From Accumulibacter jenkinsii (lineage in GTDB: Bacteria; Pseudomonadota; Gammaproteobacteria; Burkholderiales; Rhodocyclaceae): a stretch of 64,000 nucleotides of DNA. The DNA lies in the NCBI GenBank assembly GCA_036625225.1, contig JAZKUF010000002.1, forward strand, positions 372,001 through 436,000, written 5' to 3'. Below the pieces are notes generated by a model. That model was given only the letters and a program-made list of their open reading frames with translations. It was not told the origin of the DNA and searched no databases. A program made the position numbers and the translations under genes. Within the stretch, counting starts at the first letter, position 1. Every line of letters starts with the position of its first letter. Of this stretch, positions 1 through 8,757 are shown piece after piece.

Positions 1-1
1 G

Positions 2-877
2 GCGGCCGGGCTATGGGCGAGCGGTCAGGAAGTGCAGGGTCTGACCGCGCACGCGCGGCGGCACGCCCGCGAGGTCTGGCGCATGCTTTCCTACGTGCTC
101 AACGGGCTGGTCTTCGTCCTCCTCGGACTGCAATTGCGGCGCATGCTGACCAGTGTCGAGCATTTCGATCCCCTCGACCTGACCCTCTACGCGGTCATTC
201 TCTGGCTGCTGCTGAGCGGGCTGCGCCTCGCCTGGGTGTGGACCTCGGCGCATGCCCGCTTCCGCCTGCACTGGGGCTGGGCCGGCAGTCGCTCGGGACC
301 GGACCCGAAGCGCATGCTGCTCGTGAGCTGGGCCGCCGTCCGCGGTTCGATCACGCTCGCCACGGCACTTTCGATCCCGATGTTCGTCGCCGATGGCACG
401 CCCTTTCCTGAACGCGACCTGGTCATCTTCCTCGCCGCAGCGACCATCATCCTGACCCTCGCCCTCAACGGTGTGCCACTCCCCTGGATCATCGGCAAGC
501 TCGCCCTCGACAGCGACGAACAGGCCGCGCACGAGGAACAGGCCGCGCGCGCCGAAATCGCCCGGGCAGCAATCGGCGCGATCTCGCGGCAGACCGGGAA
601 CCTGTCGGACCCCGAGGACCGGTTTTTCGGTGAACAGCTCACGCGACGTTACGAGGGCAAGCTGGAGCTGCTCGAGGGCGATACCCGCAACGCATCGCGA
701 CGCGCGACTCATATCGCGCTGCGCAGGCAACTCCGCCTGGCGGCGATCCGCGCTGAACGAGAACGCCTGCACGAGTTGCACTCGGCTGACGCGATCAACG
801 ACGAGATCCTGCGCGTGATCGAAAGCGAACTCGACGAGCGCGAGCTGATTTCCTCGATCAGCGTGGACCGCGGCTAG
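2..877 (+). CDS. CPA1-type Na+(K+)/H+ antiporter, C-terminal part (partial)
   Basis: The reading frame is open at the left edge, so the N-terminal transmembrane half lies outside the window. The visible part has a run of hydrophobic helices (for example around VLNGLVFVLLGLQL), the WAAVRGSITLATAL stretch typical of CPA1/NhaP exchangers, and then a long charged, helical cytoplasmic tail of about 120 residues, as in bacterial NhaP/YjcE-like proteins. The family exchanges Na+ or K+ for H+ across the inner membrane in pH and cation homeostasis. A decayed copy of part of the tail-coding DNA occurs near 1979-2049. The substrate cannot be told from the sequence. Confidence 0.8.
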   Translation, partial: AAGLWASGQEVQGLTAHARRHAREVWRMLSYVLNGLVFVLLGLQLRRMLTSVEHFDPLDLTLYAVILWLLLSGLRLAWVWTSAHARFRLHWGWAGSRSGPDPKRMLLVSWAAVRGSITLATALSIPMFVADGTPFPERDLVIFLAAATIILTLALNGVPLPWIIGKLALDSDEQAAHEEQAARAEIARAAIGAISRQTGNLSDPEDRFFGEQLTRRYEGKLELLEGDTRNASRRATHIALRRQLRLAAIRAERERLHELHSADAINDEILRVIESELDERELISSISVDRG

Positions 878-946
878 TCATTCCCGGTAAAACCGCGGCA
901 GCGACTCCATCACCTCCTCCGGCAGCGTCTCCCGCAAACACCTTCC

Positions 947-1050
947 TCAAACGCCGAACTGGAGCCGCGAGGCGCGCCTACAGGCCGCCGCGATCGATCG
1001 GTTGCGCGTGCGTGCCGACATCGACCAGGCTTCCTGATCCAGCACGATGA
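947..1050 (-). pseudogene. Remnant of an ABC-transporter 3' end
   Basis: About 104 bases closely match the last ~105 bases of the intact ABC transporter gene that ends at 2086, in the same (minus) orientation, with a small deletion and several substitutions. No reading frame continues out of it. Together with the antiporter remnant at 1979-2049 it shows that the antiporter/ABC junction was duplicated and that the GST gene now lies between the two copies. The rest of the 878-1112 spacer shows nothing else recognisable. Confidence 0.75.
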
Positions 1051-1112
1051 ACTTCCCCCGCGCGACGCGCATCACCGAGCCGCAGTGCGGTTTCGGCAAG
1101 CTGATGTGCTGC

Positions 1113-1754
1113 TCAGGCGTCGATCGGCACGGCTTTGAACGGCGCGCTCGCTTCGAGCCTTTCCGCCAGCCTTTCGAGCCGGGGATAGTCGCCGGTCGGC
1201 CATTCGTGAGGCAACACGTAGCGGACGAAGCCGATCCCGACGACGCTGCTGATGTCGGCCTGCGTCAGGCGGTCGGCGACCAGGAAATCGCCATCGAATC
1301 CTTCTTCGAGCAGGGCAAAGGCCTGTCGCATCTGGTCGCGCAGGCGGCTGCTCCAGTCCGGCCACTGCCGTTCGGGTGGACGTTTGCGCTCGTATTCGAG
1401 AACCACCGCCTTCTCGGTCGCGATCATCGCCAGGGCCATCATCTGCTGTACCCGCCGTCGCTCGGGACCCGTGCGCGGGACCAGCGGCGAGACGCCCGTC
1501 TGGCTGGCCAACTCGTCGAGGTAGTCGAGCAGATAGGCGCTCTCATGGAGCTTCTCGCCGTTCGGCAGGGTCAGCATCGGCACCTTGAACAGCGGATTGA
1601 TCCCCCGCATGGCCTCCATGTGCCTGAACACCGATAGCGAAATGTGTTCGTAAGGGATACCGTAGAACTGCATGGTAATCGCCACGCGACGCACAAAGGG
1701 TGAATCGTAAAGTCCGAGCAGCCGGTGCGGCGGCTGGTTTGTGATCATGCTCAT
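1113..1754 (-). CDS. Glutathione S-transferase family protein
   Basis: A 213-residue cytosolic GST. The N-terminal thioredoxin-like domain carries LYDSPFVRRVAITM, where the serine sits at the usual glutathione-activating position, and the NPLFKVPML segment with the cis-proline that contacts glutathione, followed by ESAYLLDYLDE. The C-terminal half is the all-helical domain, with a LVADRLTQADI motif (the N-capping box of GSTs). Start chosen at the ATG preceded by GGAGAA; a second ATG lies two codons downstream. Expected role: conjugation or reduction of electrophiles with glutathione; substrate unknown. It lies between two decayed duplicates of flanking genes, so it may have arrived with that rearrangement. 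Confidence 0.88.
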   Translation of the reverse strand: MSMITNQPPHRLLGLYDSPFVRRVAITMQFYGIPYEHISLSVFRHMEAMRGINPLFKVPMLTLPNGEKLHESAYLLDYLDELASQTGVSPLVPRTGPERRRVQQMMALAMIATEKAVVLEYERKRPPERQWPDWSSRLRDQMRQAFALLEEGFDGDFLVADRLTQADISSVVGIGFVRYVLPHEWPTGDYPRLERLAERLEASAPFKAVPIDA

Positions 1755-1978
1755 CTTCTTTTCTCCGGCAAGGATGCGGGGTCTCATGAGGCGCAGCCAG
1801 CGAGCGACGGTCGACCGGTCATTCAACCCGGGCACACCGCACGGGCCGAGGCGGAGGACGTTTTCCAGCGGCAGCTTCGGCCAGGGCGCCTGGCCATGCA
1901 CGGCCACCGGCGCAGGCTGATGGTAACAGCTTCGCCGACGAAGACAACGACTCGAGCAATCGACTGGCTTTGCGCAGC

Positions 1979-2049
1979 ACAGCTCACGCGACCTGCCGAG
2001 GGCAAGCTCGAACTGCTCGCGGGCGACACCCGGCACGCTTCCCGACGCG
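1979..2049 (+). pseudogene. Remnant of the antiporter tail coding sequence
   Basis: These 71 bases align without gaps to 634-704 inside the antiporter gene, with roughly 60 of 71 identical by eye. There is no continuing antiporter frame on either side. The rest of the 1755-2085 spacer shows no gene. With the ABC remnant at 947-1050 it forms the second half of a duplicated antiporter/ABC junction. Confidence 0.72.
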
Positions 2050-2085
2050 AGAACCGCCACCCGCAGGCTCCCACCACCTTCTTCT

Positions 2086-3894
2086 TCAAACGCCGAACTG
2101 CAGCGCCGCGAGGCGCGCGTACAGGCCGCCGCGATCGATCAGTTGCGCGTGCGTGCCGACCTCGACCAGGCGTCCATGATCAAGCACGATGATCCGGTCT
2201 GCGCTTTGCACGGTGGCCAGCCGGTGGGCGATGACGATCGTCGTCCGGCCACCCATCGCCGCTGCGAGCGCCGCCTGTACCACCTGCTCGCTGGCCGCGT
2301 CAAGACTGCTGGTCGCTTCGTCGAGCAGCAGCAGCGGGGCATTCTTGAGCATCGCCCGGGCGATTGCGATGCGCTGCCGCTGGCCGCCCGAGAGGCGAAC
2401 GCCGCGCTCGCCAACGCAGGTCGCGTAGCCCTCGGGCAGCCGCTGGACGAACTCGTCGACGAAGGCCGCGCGGGCGGCGCAGCGGATTTCCTCGGCGGTT
2501 GCATCGGGCTTGCCGTAGCCGATGTTTTCGGCAATGCTGCCGGAGAAGATCACCGCCTCCTGCGGCACCACCGCGATCCGTGCGCGCAACTCGGCGAGGC
2601 GCGGCAAGCGCAGGTCGACACCGTCGATCCCGATGGCCCCGTCGTCAGTCTCGTAGAAGCGCTGCAGCAACTGAAAGATGGTGGTCTTGCCGGCCCCCGA
2701 CGGACCGACCAGCGCCACCGTCTGGCCGGCCTCGACGGTGAAATCGAGGCCCTGCAACACCGGCTGCGTCGGCCGCGACGGGTAGGCGAAATGGACGTCC
2801 TGAAAGCGCACCTGCAACCCGGCCGGCGCCATCGGCAAGGCGACCGGCAAGTCCGCTTCGACGATCGGTGAACGGGTGTCGAGCAATTCCATCAGCCGCT
2901 CGGTGGCACCCGAAGCACGCAGCAGATCCCCCCACACCTCGGCGAGCACCGCGACACTGCCGGCGACGATCATCACATAGAGCGCCGTCTGGCTCAGTTC
3001 ACCGACACTGATCTCGCCGGCGAGAACCGCCTGGACGCCGCCGTACATGCCGTAGAGCAGCGAACCGAAGACGCCGATGATGACAAACGCCGTCAGCGCC
3101 GAACGGCTGCCGCTGCGCCGGATCGAGGTGACGAAAGCCGCTTCGTTGGCGATCCAAAACCGCTTCGCTTCGGCGCTTTCCCGAGTGTAGCTCTGGACCA
3201 CCGGAATCGCGTTGAGGATCTCGCCGGCGATGCTGCTGGTATCGGCCAGGCGATCCTGGCTGGCGCGCGAGAGTTTGCGCACGCGGCGGCCGATGAGCGC
3301 CGCAGGGAGGACGACGAGGACGACGATGCCGGCGACGATGAGCATCAGCCGTGGCGTCGTGGTGAGCAGCATGGCCAGCCCGCCGGCAAGCAGGAGGACG
3401 TTGCGCAGACCCATGCTGACGCTCGAACCGACGGCATGATGGATCACCGTCGTGTCGGTGGTCAGGCGGGACAGCACTTCGCCGGTCTTCAGCGTCTCGA
3501 AGAATTGCGGGCTCTGCTGCAACACGTGTGCGTAGACGGCCTGGCGCAGATCGGTGGTGACCCTTTCGCCGATCCAGCTCACCATGTAGAAACGGGCCGC
3601 GGTGGCAAGGCCCAGCATTACCGCAACGCCGAAAAGGAGGACAAAGTAGGCGCGAATCGACGCCAGTCGCGCACCCGGGTCGCTCGCCTGCGACAGCGCG
3701 AGTCCCCCGTCTACCAATAACTTCACCGCATAGGGCAGTGCCAGCGTCGCACCAGCGGCGAGCAACAGGAACAGCAGGGCAAGCGCCACCTGCCTGCGGT
3801 AGCGAGAGAGGTAGGGCAGCAGCGCGCGCAACGGCCGCAGCTTGCGCACCGGCAGCGCGGGCTCGACGCCGCTGACCGCGGCCTCGCCAGCCAT
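2086..3894 (-). CDS. ABC transporter, fused permease and ATPase (MsbA/multidrug exporter type)
   Basis: A 602-residue half-transporter. An N-terminal six-helix exporter membrane domain (residues ~25-310) is followed by a nucleotide-binding domain (~340-590) with Walker A GPSGAGKTT, signature LSGGQRQRIAIARAML, Walker B LLLLDEATSSLD and the H-loop IVIAHRL. It should work as a homodimer in the inner membrane, exporting a lipid, peptide or drug; the substrate cannot be read from sequence. The start is the ATG opening MAGEAAVSG; there is no strong ribosome site. It sits 20 bases downstream of the MAPEG gene on the same strand, so co-transcription is likely. Confidence 0.88.
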   Translation of the reverse strand: MAGEAAVSGVEPALPVRKLRPLRALLPYLSRYRRQVALALLFLLLAAGATLALPYAVKLLVDGGLALSQASDPGARLASIRAYFVLLFGVAVMLGLATAARFYMVSWIGERVTTDLRQAVYAHVLQQSPQFFETLKTGEVLSRLTTDTTVIHHAVGSSVSMGLRNVLLLAGGLAMLLTTTPRLMLIVAGIVVLVVLPAALIGRRVRKLSRASQDRLADTSSIAGEILNAIPVVQSYTRESAEAKRFWIANEAAFVTSIRRSGSRSALTAFVIIGVFGSLLYGMYGGVQAVLAGEISVGELSQTALYVMIVAGSVAVLAEVWGDLLRASGATERLMELLDTRSPIVEADLPVALPMAPAGLQVRFQDVHFAYPSRPTQPVLQGLDFTVEAGQTVALVGPSGAGKTTIFQLLQRFYETDDGAIGIDGVDLRLPRLAELRARIAVVPQEAVIFSGSIAENIGYGKPDATAEEIRCAARAAFVDEFVQRLPEGYATCVGERGVRLSGGQRQRIAIARAMLKNAPLLLLDEATSSLDAASEQVVQAALAAAMGGRTTIVIAHRLATVQSADRIIVLDHGRLVEVGTHAQLIDRGGLYARLAALQFGV

Positions 3895-3914
3895 TCGATC
3901 GGGGGTCTCGGTGT

Positions 3915-4310
3915 TCAGGCGATCAGTCCGCGCAGGACACCCCAGCCGCCGCCGATCCCGAGCGCCCCGACCGCGAGCATGGCGAGCAGAAAGCCGGGGC
4001 CACGGGTTTTCGGGTCGCGTGCGTAGGCCAGCGCGTACCAGACCCGGCCAGCAAGCCAGAGACCGCCGAACACGGTCGCCCACTGGCTCGACAGACTGAG
4101 CGCAAAGATCCACAACAGCGGCAGGAAAAGCACCGTGTTTTCGAGGGTATTGATCTGGATGCGATAGGCGACTTCGAACTGCGGATGACCGGTCGTCGCC
4201 GGGGCCTTGATCGCCCATCTGATCCGGCAGCGGCCGACGTAGGCCGCACAGGCGAAGAGCAATAGCGAAGAGGCAAGGGTAATCAGCATCGGTCCGGGAT
4301 AGATATTCAT
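3915..4310 (-). CDS. MAPEG family membrane protein
   Basis: About 131 residues with four predicted transmembrane segments. The FEVAYRIQINTLENTVLFLP stretch matches the family signature in which a polar, glutathione-binding face (R..N..E) leads into the second helix. MAPEG proteins are small trimeric membrane proteins; some conjugate or reduce lipid-derived substrates with glutathione, and many bacterial ones are uncharacterised. A GST gene lies nearby, but not in the same transcription unit. Start chosen at the ATG before NIYPGPM; an ATG three codons upstream is also possible. Confidence 0.78.
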   Translation of the reverse strand: MNIYPGPMLITLASSLLLFACAAYVGRCRIRWAIKAPATTGHPQFEVAYRIQINTLENTVLFLPLLWIFALSLSSQWATVFGGLWLAGRVWYALAYARDPKTRGPGFLLAMLAVGALGIGGGWGVLRGLIA

Positions 4311-4343
4311 GGCAGCCATCAGGGTCAAAAGGTGGGCAGAAGA

Positions 4344-5075
4344 TCAGCGTGCGGTCAGGGTCAGCAGAATGTCGGCGTACCAAGCACAATTGAGGCCCAG
4401 TGCTTCGTCGAGTTTGAGGTCGCGGCTGCCGACATCGAGACGAGCCGAATGGATGCCGAGCAGGATCCACGGCAGATCGCCCCGCTCCGCCTCGGCGCCC
4501 GCGATGCGCATCACCACCGGCGCCCCGCTGGTGCCGCGGTGCGTCCGTGCATCGGTGAGAAAGTAACCTTCGCCCTTGAAGCGCAGACCGAACGACGACG
4601 CGAGCACCGCCTGCCGAACGACCGGCATATGGTGAAGAGTGTCATGAAAGCCGAGCGGGAAACCGACCACCAGCAGTGAACTGCCAACCTCGACGAGGTC
4701 GGCGCGGCCAGGCAGATGGGCAGGGGTGAAGGCTCGATAGAGCGATCGGGCAGGCAAAGCTGCGCGGTCGATCTCGATCAGCGCGACGTCGATGTCGCCG
4801 GCGGTATCGAGCCCCTGCCGCCAGAGACTCTTGCCGGCACTGTAGAGCGGAATCGAAAAACCCGTGGACTCGGCGAGATTGTCCGGGTCGATATGCAACT
4901 CGATCTCGATGCGATCCGGAAAGTGCCGGCTGGGCTTGTCGAGCAGCACGTGCCGACTGGTGACCAGGAAAAGACGATCGCCGCGAGCGAAGAAAAAACC
5001 GCTGGCATTGGTTAGTGCGTGCTGCTGCTGAAAGGTGCAGATCCGTGCCGCAGTAAGGAGAATGGTATCGATCAT
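4344..5075 (-). CDS. Trypsin-like serine protease domain protein
   Basis: A 243-residue chymotrypsin-fold protein whose triad can be placed: His42 in LVTSRHVL, Asp96 in AGDIDVALIEID and Ser183 in THRGTSGAPV. There is no obvious signal peptide, PDZ domain or membrane anchor, so it is smaller than DegP/HtrA and may be cytoplasmic. Similar stand-alone proteins are usually annotated as trypsin-like peptidases of unknown substrate. It lies 33 bases upstream of the MAPEG gene on the same strand. Confidence 0.75.
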   Translation of the reverse strand: MIDTILLTAARICTFQQQHALTNASGFFFARGDRLFLVTSRHVLLDKPSRHFPDRIEIELHIDPDNLAESTGFSIPLYSAGKSLWRQGLDTAGDIDVALIEIDRAALPARSLYRAFTPAHLPGRADLVEVGSSLLVVGFPLGFHDTLHHMPVVRQAVLASSFGLRFKGEGYFLTDARTHRGTSGAPVVMRIAGAEAERGDLPWILLGIHSARLDVGSRDLKLDEALGLNCAWYADILLTLTAR

Positions 5076-5371
5076 CGAAATGGAGAAGACCTCGGCCGGT
5101 GGACGAATGCTGGTCCTGCCGTCAGGCAGGGGCCCCGCTTTCCAGGTCAGGGCGGAGGTTTCGTCGTCCGCCTGCCGGGTCGGCATGCCGTCTGGCCGAT
5201 GGGCGCCCAGCACAAGCCCAGATGATCGACGATCCAGTCGATTGTGTAAACGTCGATAAAAGGGGGATACCGCACCGCAAGCACCGCCGACTGACCGAGA
5301 ACCGGCGGCCGGCGAGCGATTGCCAGCCGCGCATCGGCGCCTTGCACCGGCGCACCGACCGGCATTGATCG

Positions 5372-5400
5372 TTGACCACTTCACGCTAACAAGATAAATT
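5372..5400 (+). promoter_or_regulatory. Predicted sigma-70 promoter for the phosphofructokinase gene
   Basis: TTGACC at 5372-5377 and TAAATT at 5395-5400, separated by exactly 17 bases. This would start transcription near 5407 and give a leader of about 58 bases. It lies in the 390-base gap (5076-5465) between divergent genes; nothing else was seen there. Confidence 0.6.
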
Positions 5401-5465
5401 TGCAACAACGACACTTGTAGGATTGATTTTTCCAACCTGTTTCCCCTTTACCGACAGGACACACC

Positions 5466-6587
5466 ATGAACTTCCTCGCAAGAAAGCGCATTGGCATCCT
5501 TACCGGAGGGGGCGACTGCCCCGGCCTCAACGCCGTCATTCGTGCGGTCACCAAAACCGCCTGGGCGCAATACGGCGCGACCGTGGTCGGCATCGAGGAC
5601 GGCTTCGAGGGCCTGGTCGAAGGGCGCATGCACGAGATTCAGGACAATGAAGTCTCCAACATCCTGAGCCAGGGCGGCACCATTCTCGGCTCGTCAAACA
5701 TGGGCGATCCCTGGCATTACCCGGTCGAGATGCCGAACAGCAGCATCGAAATCCAGGACTATTCCCACCGCGCCATCCGCAATGTCCAGCGCTGGGCGCT
5801 CGACGCCCTGATCGCCATCGGTGGTGACGGAACGATGAACATCAGCAGCAAGCTGATGGACCACGGCATCAACGTCGTCGGCGTCCCCAAGACGATCGAT
5901 AACGACCTCGCGGCAACCGACATGACTTTCGGCTTCGACACCGCGGTGTCGGTGGTCTGCGAAGCCATCGACCGGCTACACACAACGGCTTCATCACACC
6001 ACCGCGTCATGGTGATCGAGGTGATGGGCCGGCACGCCGGCTGGATCGCCCTCACCGGCGGCGCGGCCGGCGGCGCCGATGTCATCCTGCTGCCGGAGAT
6101 TCCCTTCTCGTGGGAAACCCTGTTCCGTGTCGTCAAGCAGCGCAACACGCGGCGCAAGCGTTTCAGCATCGTCTGCGTCGCCGAAGGCGCCAAGCTGCCC
6201 GAAGGCGGGCAGGTGATCAAGGCGCTCGACGAGAAACGTACCGACGCGCGGCAACTTGGCGGGATTGGCGCCATCGTCGCGCAGTCGATCGAGCAGGGGA
6301 CCGGTCTTGAGACACGTGTCACCGTCCTCGGCCATCTGCAGCGCGGCGGCTCGCCGACCGCCTTCGACCGGGTGCTGGCCACCAACTTCGGCACCACCGC
6401 GGCGCACTGCGCCTGCCGCGGCGAATACGGGGTGATGGTCGCGCTGCGCAACAACAGCGTCATTGCGGTGCCAATCAAGGATGCCATCGCCGAACTGCGC
6501 CTGGTGCCGCCAGACAACCAGCTGGTGCGCTCGGTACGCTCCGTCGGAGTCAGTTTCGGCACCGAGGTGGCGGAATTTGCCTCCTGA
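5466..6587 (+). CDS. pfkA: 6-phosphofructokinase
   Basis: A 373-residue phosphofructokinase that phosphorylates fructose 6-phosphate in glycolysis. It shows the glycine-rich GGGDCPGLNA (14-23), the GGDGT nucleotide loop (119-123), PKTIDND (141-147) with the catalytic aspartates, the MGRHAGW substrate loop and a C-terminal GHLQRGG. Gly122, at the position called 104 in E. coli numbering, is the residue of ATP users; PPi-dependent enzymes have Asp there. Lys142 (position 124) is the residue of PPi enzymes and of the actinobacterial-type ATP enzymes. The combination predicts an ATP-dependent enzyme of the mixed type. Ribosome site AGGA upstream; single gene with its own promoter. Confidence 0.9.
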   Translation: MNFLARKRIGILTGGGDCPGLNAVIRAVTKTAWAQYGATVVGIEDGFEGLVEGRMHEIQDNEVSNILSQGGTILGSSNMGDPWHYPVEMPNSSIEIQDYSHRAIRNVQRWALDALIAIGGDGTMNISSKLMDHGINVVGVPKTIDNDLAATDMTFGFDTAVSVVCEAIDRLHTTASSHHRVMVIEVMGRHAGWIALTGGAAGGADVILLPEIPFSWETLFRVVKQRNTRRKRFSIVCVAEGAKLPEGGQVIKALDEKRTDARQLGGIGAIVAQSIEQGTGLETRVTVLGHLQRGGSPTAFDRVLATNFGTTAAHCACRGEYGVMVALRNNSVIAVPIKDAIAELRLVPPDNQLVRSVRSVGVSFGTEVAEFAS

Positions 6588-6836
6588 CCGGCGGGCTTCG
6601 CCGACCGCCTGCGGGTCACCAGACCGCTTGCGCCGGGAACACCCATTGAAATCCGATGTCGATTTTCGACCGCCCGCTGCCACTGCGCTCATGTCGAGAG
6701 CTTGCTGAACCGCCATCACCAGAGTTTGCGTCGACCGCGTGCGGCAAGGGAATCGGCCTTGCGCGGTGCTTTCCGAGTCCGGACCTGGTCCGCCACTGTT
6801 GAATCCGTCCACCCCTGAGAGAAGGAGCTTTTCACC

Positions 6837-7601
6837 ATGACCGTTCATCTGTATCTGTCGCTGATTCCCGAAGCCCTGATTGCCTCGATGCTGCCGCCTG
6901 AAGATTTCGGCCAGTACTACGCCACTGGTCACCAGTACAAGTCCAAGGGCCAGGCGATGTTCTTCGAGATCGATTCGTCATTCCGCCACGAGTTTTTCGA
7001 TATCGACGGCGCCGTCGCGCGCTGCGTTTCGCACCCGGACGGCCAGCCCAAGAATTCGGTCTACGTCGCCACCTACCGGGTCCTGGAGCACGTTCCGGTC
7101 AGTGCCCTCGGCAAGCTCCACTTGAGTACCGCGTACGGTCAGACGCTCGCCCTGTCACGCCAGGAGTCGATTCCGGCAGGCTCGGCAAACCTGCACCTGT
7201 ACCAGGATCTGGCGCCGGTGAACAGCCTCATCGTCAGCACCCTCGATCCCGCCGCTCACTACGCCAGCGTCACGGCCAAGCCAGCCAAGTTCATCCGCTT
7301 TCCCGCCCTGTGCTTTGTCGAACTCGGCCTGGGTCAATTGGCCTCGGATCCGGAACACGGCAGCGTCAGCGATCTGCCCTACTCGTTCATCAACCATCTG
7401 CGCGAGGCACTGATCGTTCTCAATCCCCAGACCAAGCAAAGCAAACTGGTGCACCGGGTGCACTCGCTCGAGTTTCCGTACCGCATGGTCAAGAATGGTT
7501 TCTACGTCGGCAGCGGCCCGGCGCTGGCGTTTTATCCGATGCCTTCGCACGAGGTCCTGCGCCAGGAACACAGCACCTGGTGGCGTCTGGCCAACCTTTA
7601 A
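6837..7601 (+). CDS. Conserved hypothetical protein
   Basis: A 254-residue protein I do not recognise. The start is well supported (GAGAAGGAGC upstream of the ATG). It has no signal peptide or transmembrane segment and a balanced, globular composition rich in aromatic residues (FGQYYATGHQY, FEIDSSFRHEFF). There is no obvious nucleotide- or metal-binding motif. It lies 250 bases downstream of pfkA on the same strand and is followed by a perfect hairpin, so it is probably a single-gene unit. Confidence 0.7.
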   Translation: MTVHLYLSLIPEALIASMLPPEDFGQYYATGHQYKSKGQAMFFEIDSSFRHEFFDIDGAVARCVSHPDGQPKNSVYVATYRVLEHVPVSALGKLHLSTAYGQTLALSRQESIPAGSANLHLYQDLAPVNSLIVSTLDPAAHYASVTAKPAKFIRFPALCFVELGLGQLASDPEHGSVSDLPYSFINHLREALIVLNPQTKQSKLVHRVHSLEFPYRMVKNGFYVGSGPALAFYPMPSHEVLRQEHSTWWRLANL

Positions 7602-7609
7602 GCCCCCAG

Positions 7610-7640
7610 GCGGGGAATGCGGCGCGCACGCATTCCCCGC
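7610..7640 (+). terminator. Strong hairpin after the hypothetical gene
   Basis: A perfect 12-bp inverted repeat (7610-7621 with 7629-7640) around a 7-base loop, starting nine bases after the stop codon at 7601. There is no T-run, so it is a terminator-like hairpin rather than a textbook intrinsic terminator. Confidence 0.5.
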
Positions 7641-7781
7641 ACGGATCGCTTACCTCGTCGGTTTCCTGATCATCGCCAGCACCCTGCTCAGCCTGCGGAC
7701 GATTGGCATGTTACGGCCTGCACGAATGGACCGCGGCGCACACCGGCGGTGTGATCGACGCGCGCTGCAATTGTGCAGCGC

Positions 7782-8447
7782 CTAGCGCTTCGCTTCGGCA
7801 ATGAATATTTCGACCCGCCGGTTCATCGCGCGACCGGCGACGGTCGCGTTGTCGGCAACCGGCTCGGACGATCCACGGCCATCGATCGCGATCCGGCTCG
7901 CGGACACCCCGCGCGCGACCAGATAGTCGCGCGTTGCCGAAGCGCGATTCACCGACAGCGGATTGTTCACCGCGTCGCTCCCCGTGCTGTCGGTATGGCC
8001 AACGATCGAGATCGTCGTCACCGGGTGCTGCTTGAGCGTCGTCGCCAGGCGGTCGAGAACCGGACGCATGTTCGGCTTGATGTCATAGCGGCCGACGTCG
8101 AAGGAAATATCGCTCGGAATGTCGAGCTTGAGCTGATTGTCGGCGGTTTGCGAAACCTCGACCCCGGTGCCGGCCGTGGCCTGCTCCATCGCCGCTTTCT
8201 GTTCCTGCATGCGTTGCGACCAGAGGTAGCCTCCCGCGGCCCCGAGGGCGGCCCCGACGGCGGCACCGGTAGCGGTGCTCTTGCCCTTGTTGCCGCCCGC
8301 CGTCGTACGGCCGATAACGGCGCCGGCCACGGCGCCGATCGCGGCGCCGGTGCCGGTGTCGCGCTGGGTTTCGCTCATGCCGGCACAACCTACCAGCGCA
8401 CTGGCAGCGAAGGTGACTGCGGTAAGGGAAGCAACGGTTCTCTTCAT
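7782..8447 (-). CDS. OmpA-family outer-membrane lipoprotein with glycine-zipper segment
   Basis: A 221-residue protein. A lipoprotein signal ends in the lipobox ALVGC, so it should be lipidated. Next comes a glycine/alanine zipper (GAAIGAVAGAVIGRT and GAAVGAALGAAGGYL), then a C-terminal OmpA domain with HTDSTGSDAVNNPLSVNRA, the peptidoglycan-binding core. It should tether the outer membrane to the cell wall. The start was chosen at the ATG before KRTVASLT because GAGGT lies 7 bases upstream; a longer frame exists but would bury the signal peptide. A TATACT -10-like element lies 50-55 bases upstream of the start, without a good -35. Confidence 0.85.
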   Translation of the reverse strand: MKRTVASLTAVTFAASALVGCAGMSETQRDTGTGAAIGAVAGAVIGRTTAGGNKGKSTATGAAVGAALGAAGGYLWSQRMQEQKAAMEQATAGTGVEVSQTADNQLKLDIPSDISFDVGRYDIKPNMRPVLDRLATTLKQHPVTTISIVGHTDSTGSDAVNNPLSVNRASATRDYLVARGVSASRIAIDGRGSSEPVADNATVAGRAMNRRVEIFIAEAKR

Positions 8448-8757
8448 GTCTCGCACCTCTATGAAATGAGAATGGGAATTCAAGTTCGGGGGTCAGAGTA
8501 TAGCCGACCCGGGCAGTGACCCTCGCATTCTTCATGCGTCTTCACTGATCTTCAAAAGTTCCCCCGGGCGGGTTTGTCGGAAGCCCCTGCGCAGCAAGCT
8601 GTCGGCAGTTTCTCGCCGTCCACCGGCAGCGAATTTACCTTGACGCCGTCTTTCATCGCCAACCATACTTTGCTCACACGGGCTTGCTTTGGGCTTGAGT
8701 CTGCTTTCGTTCGCAGCCGCCCAAGGCGTGAATGATTCGATGGCTGGGAGACCGGTG

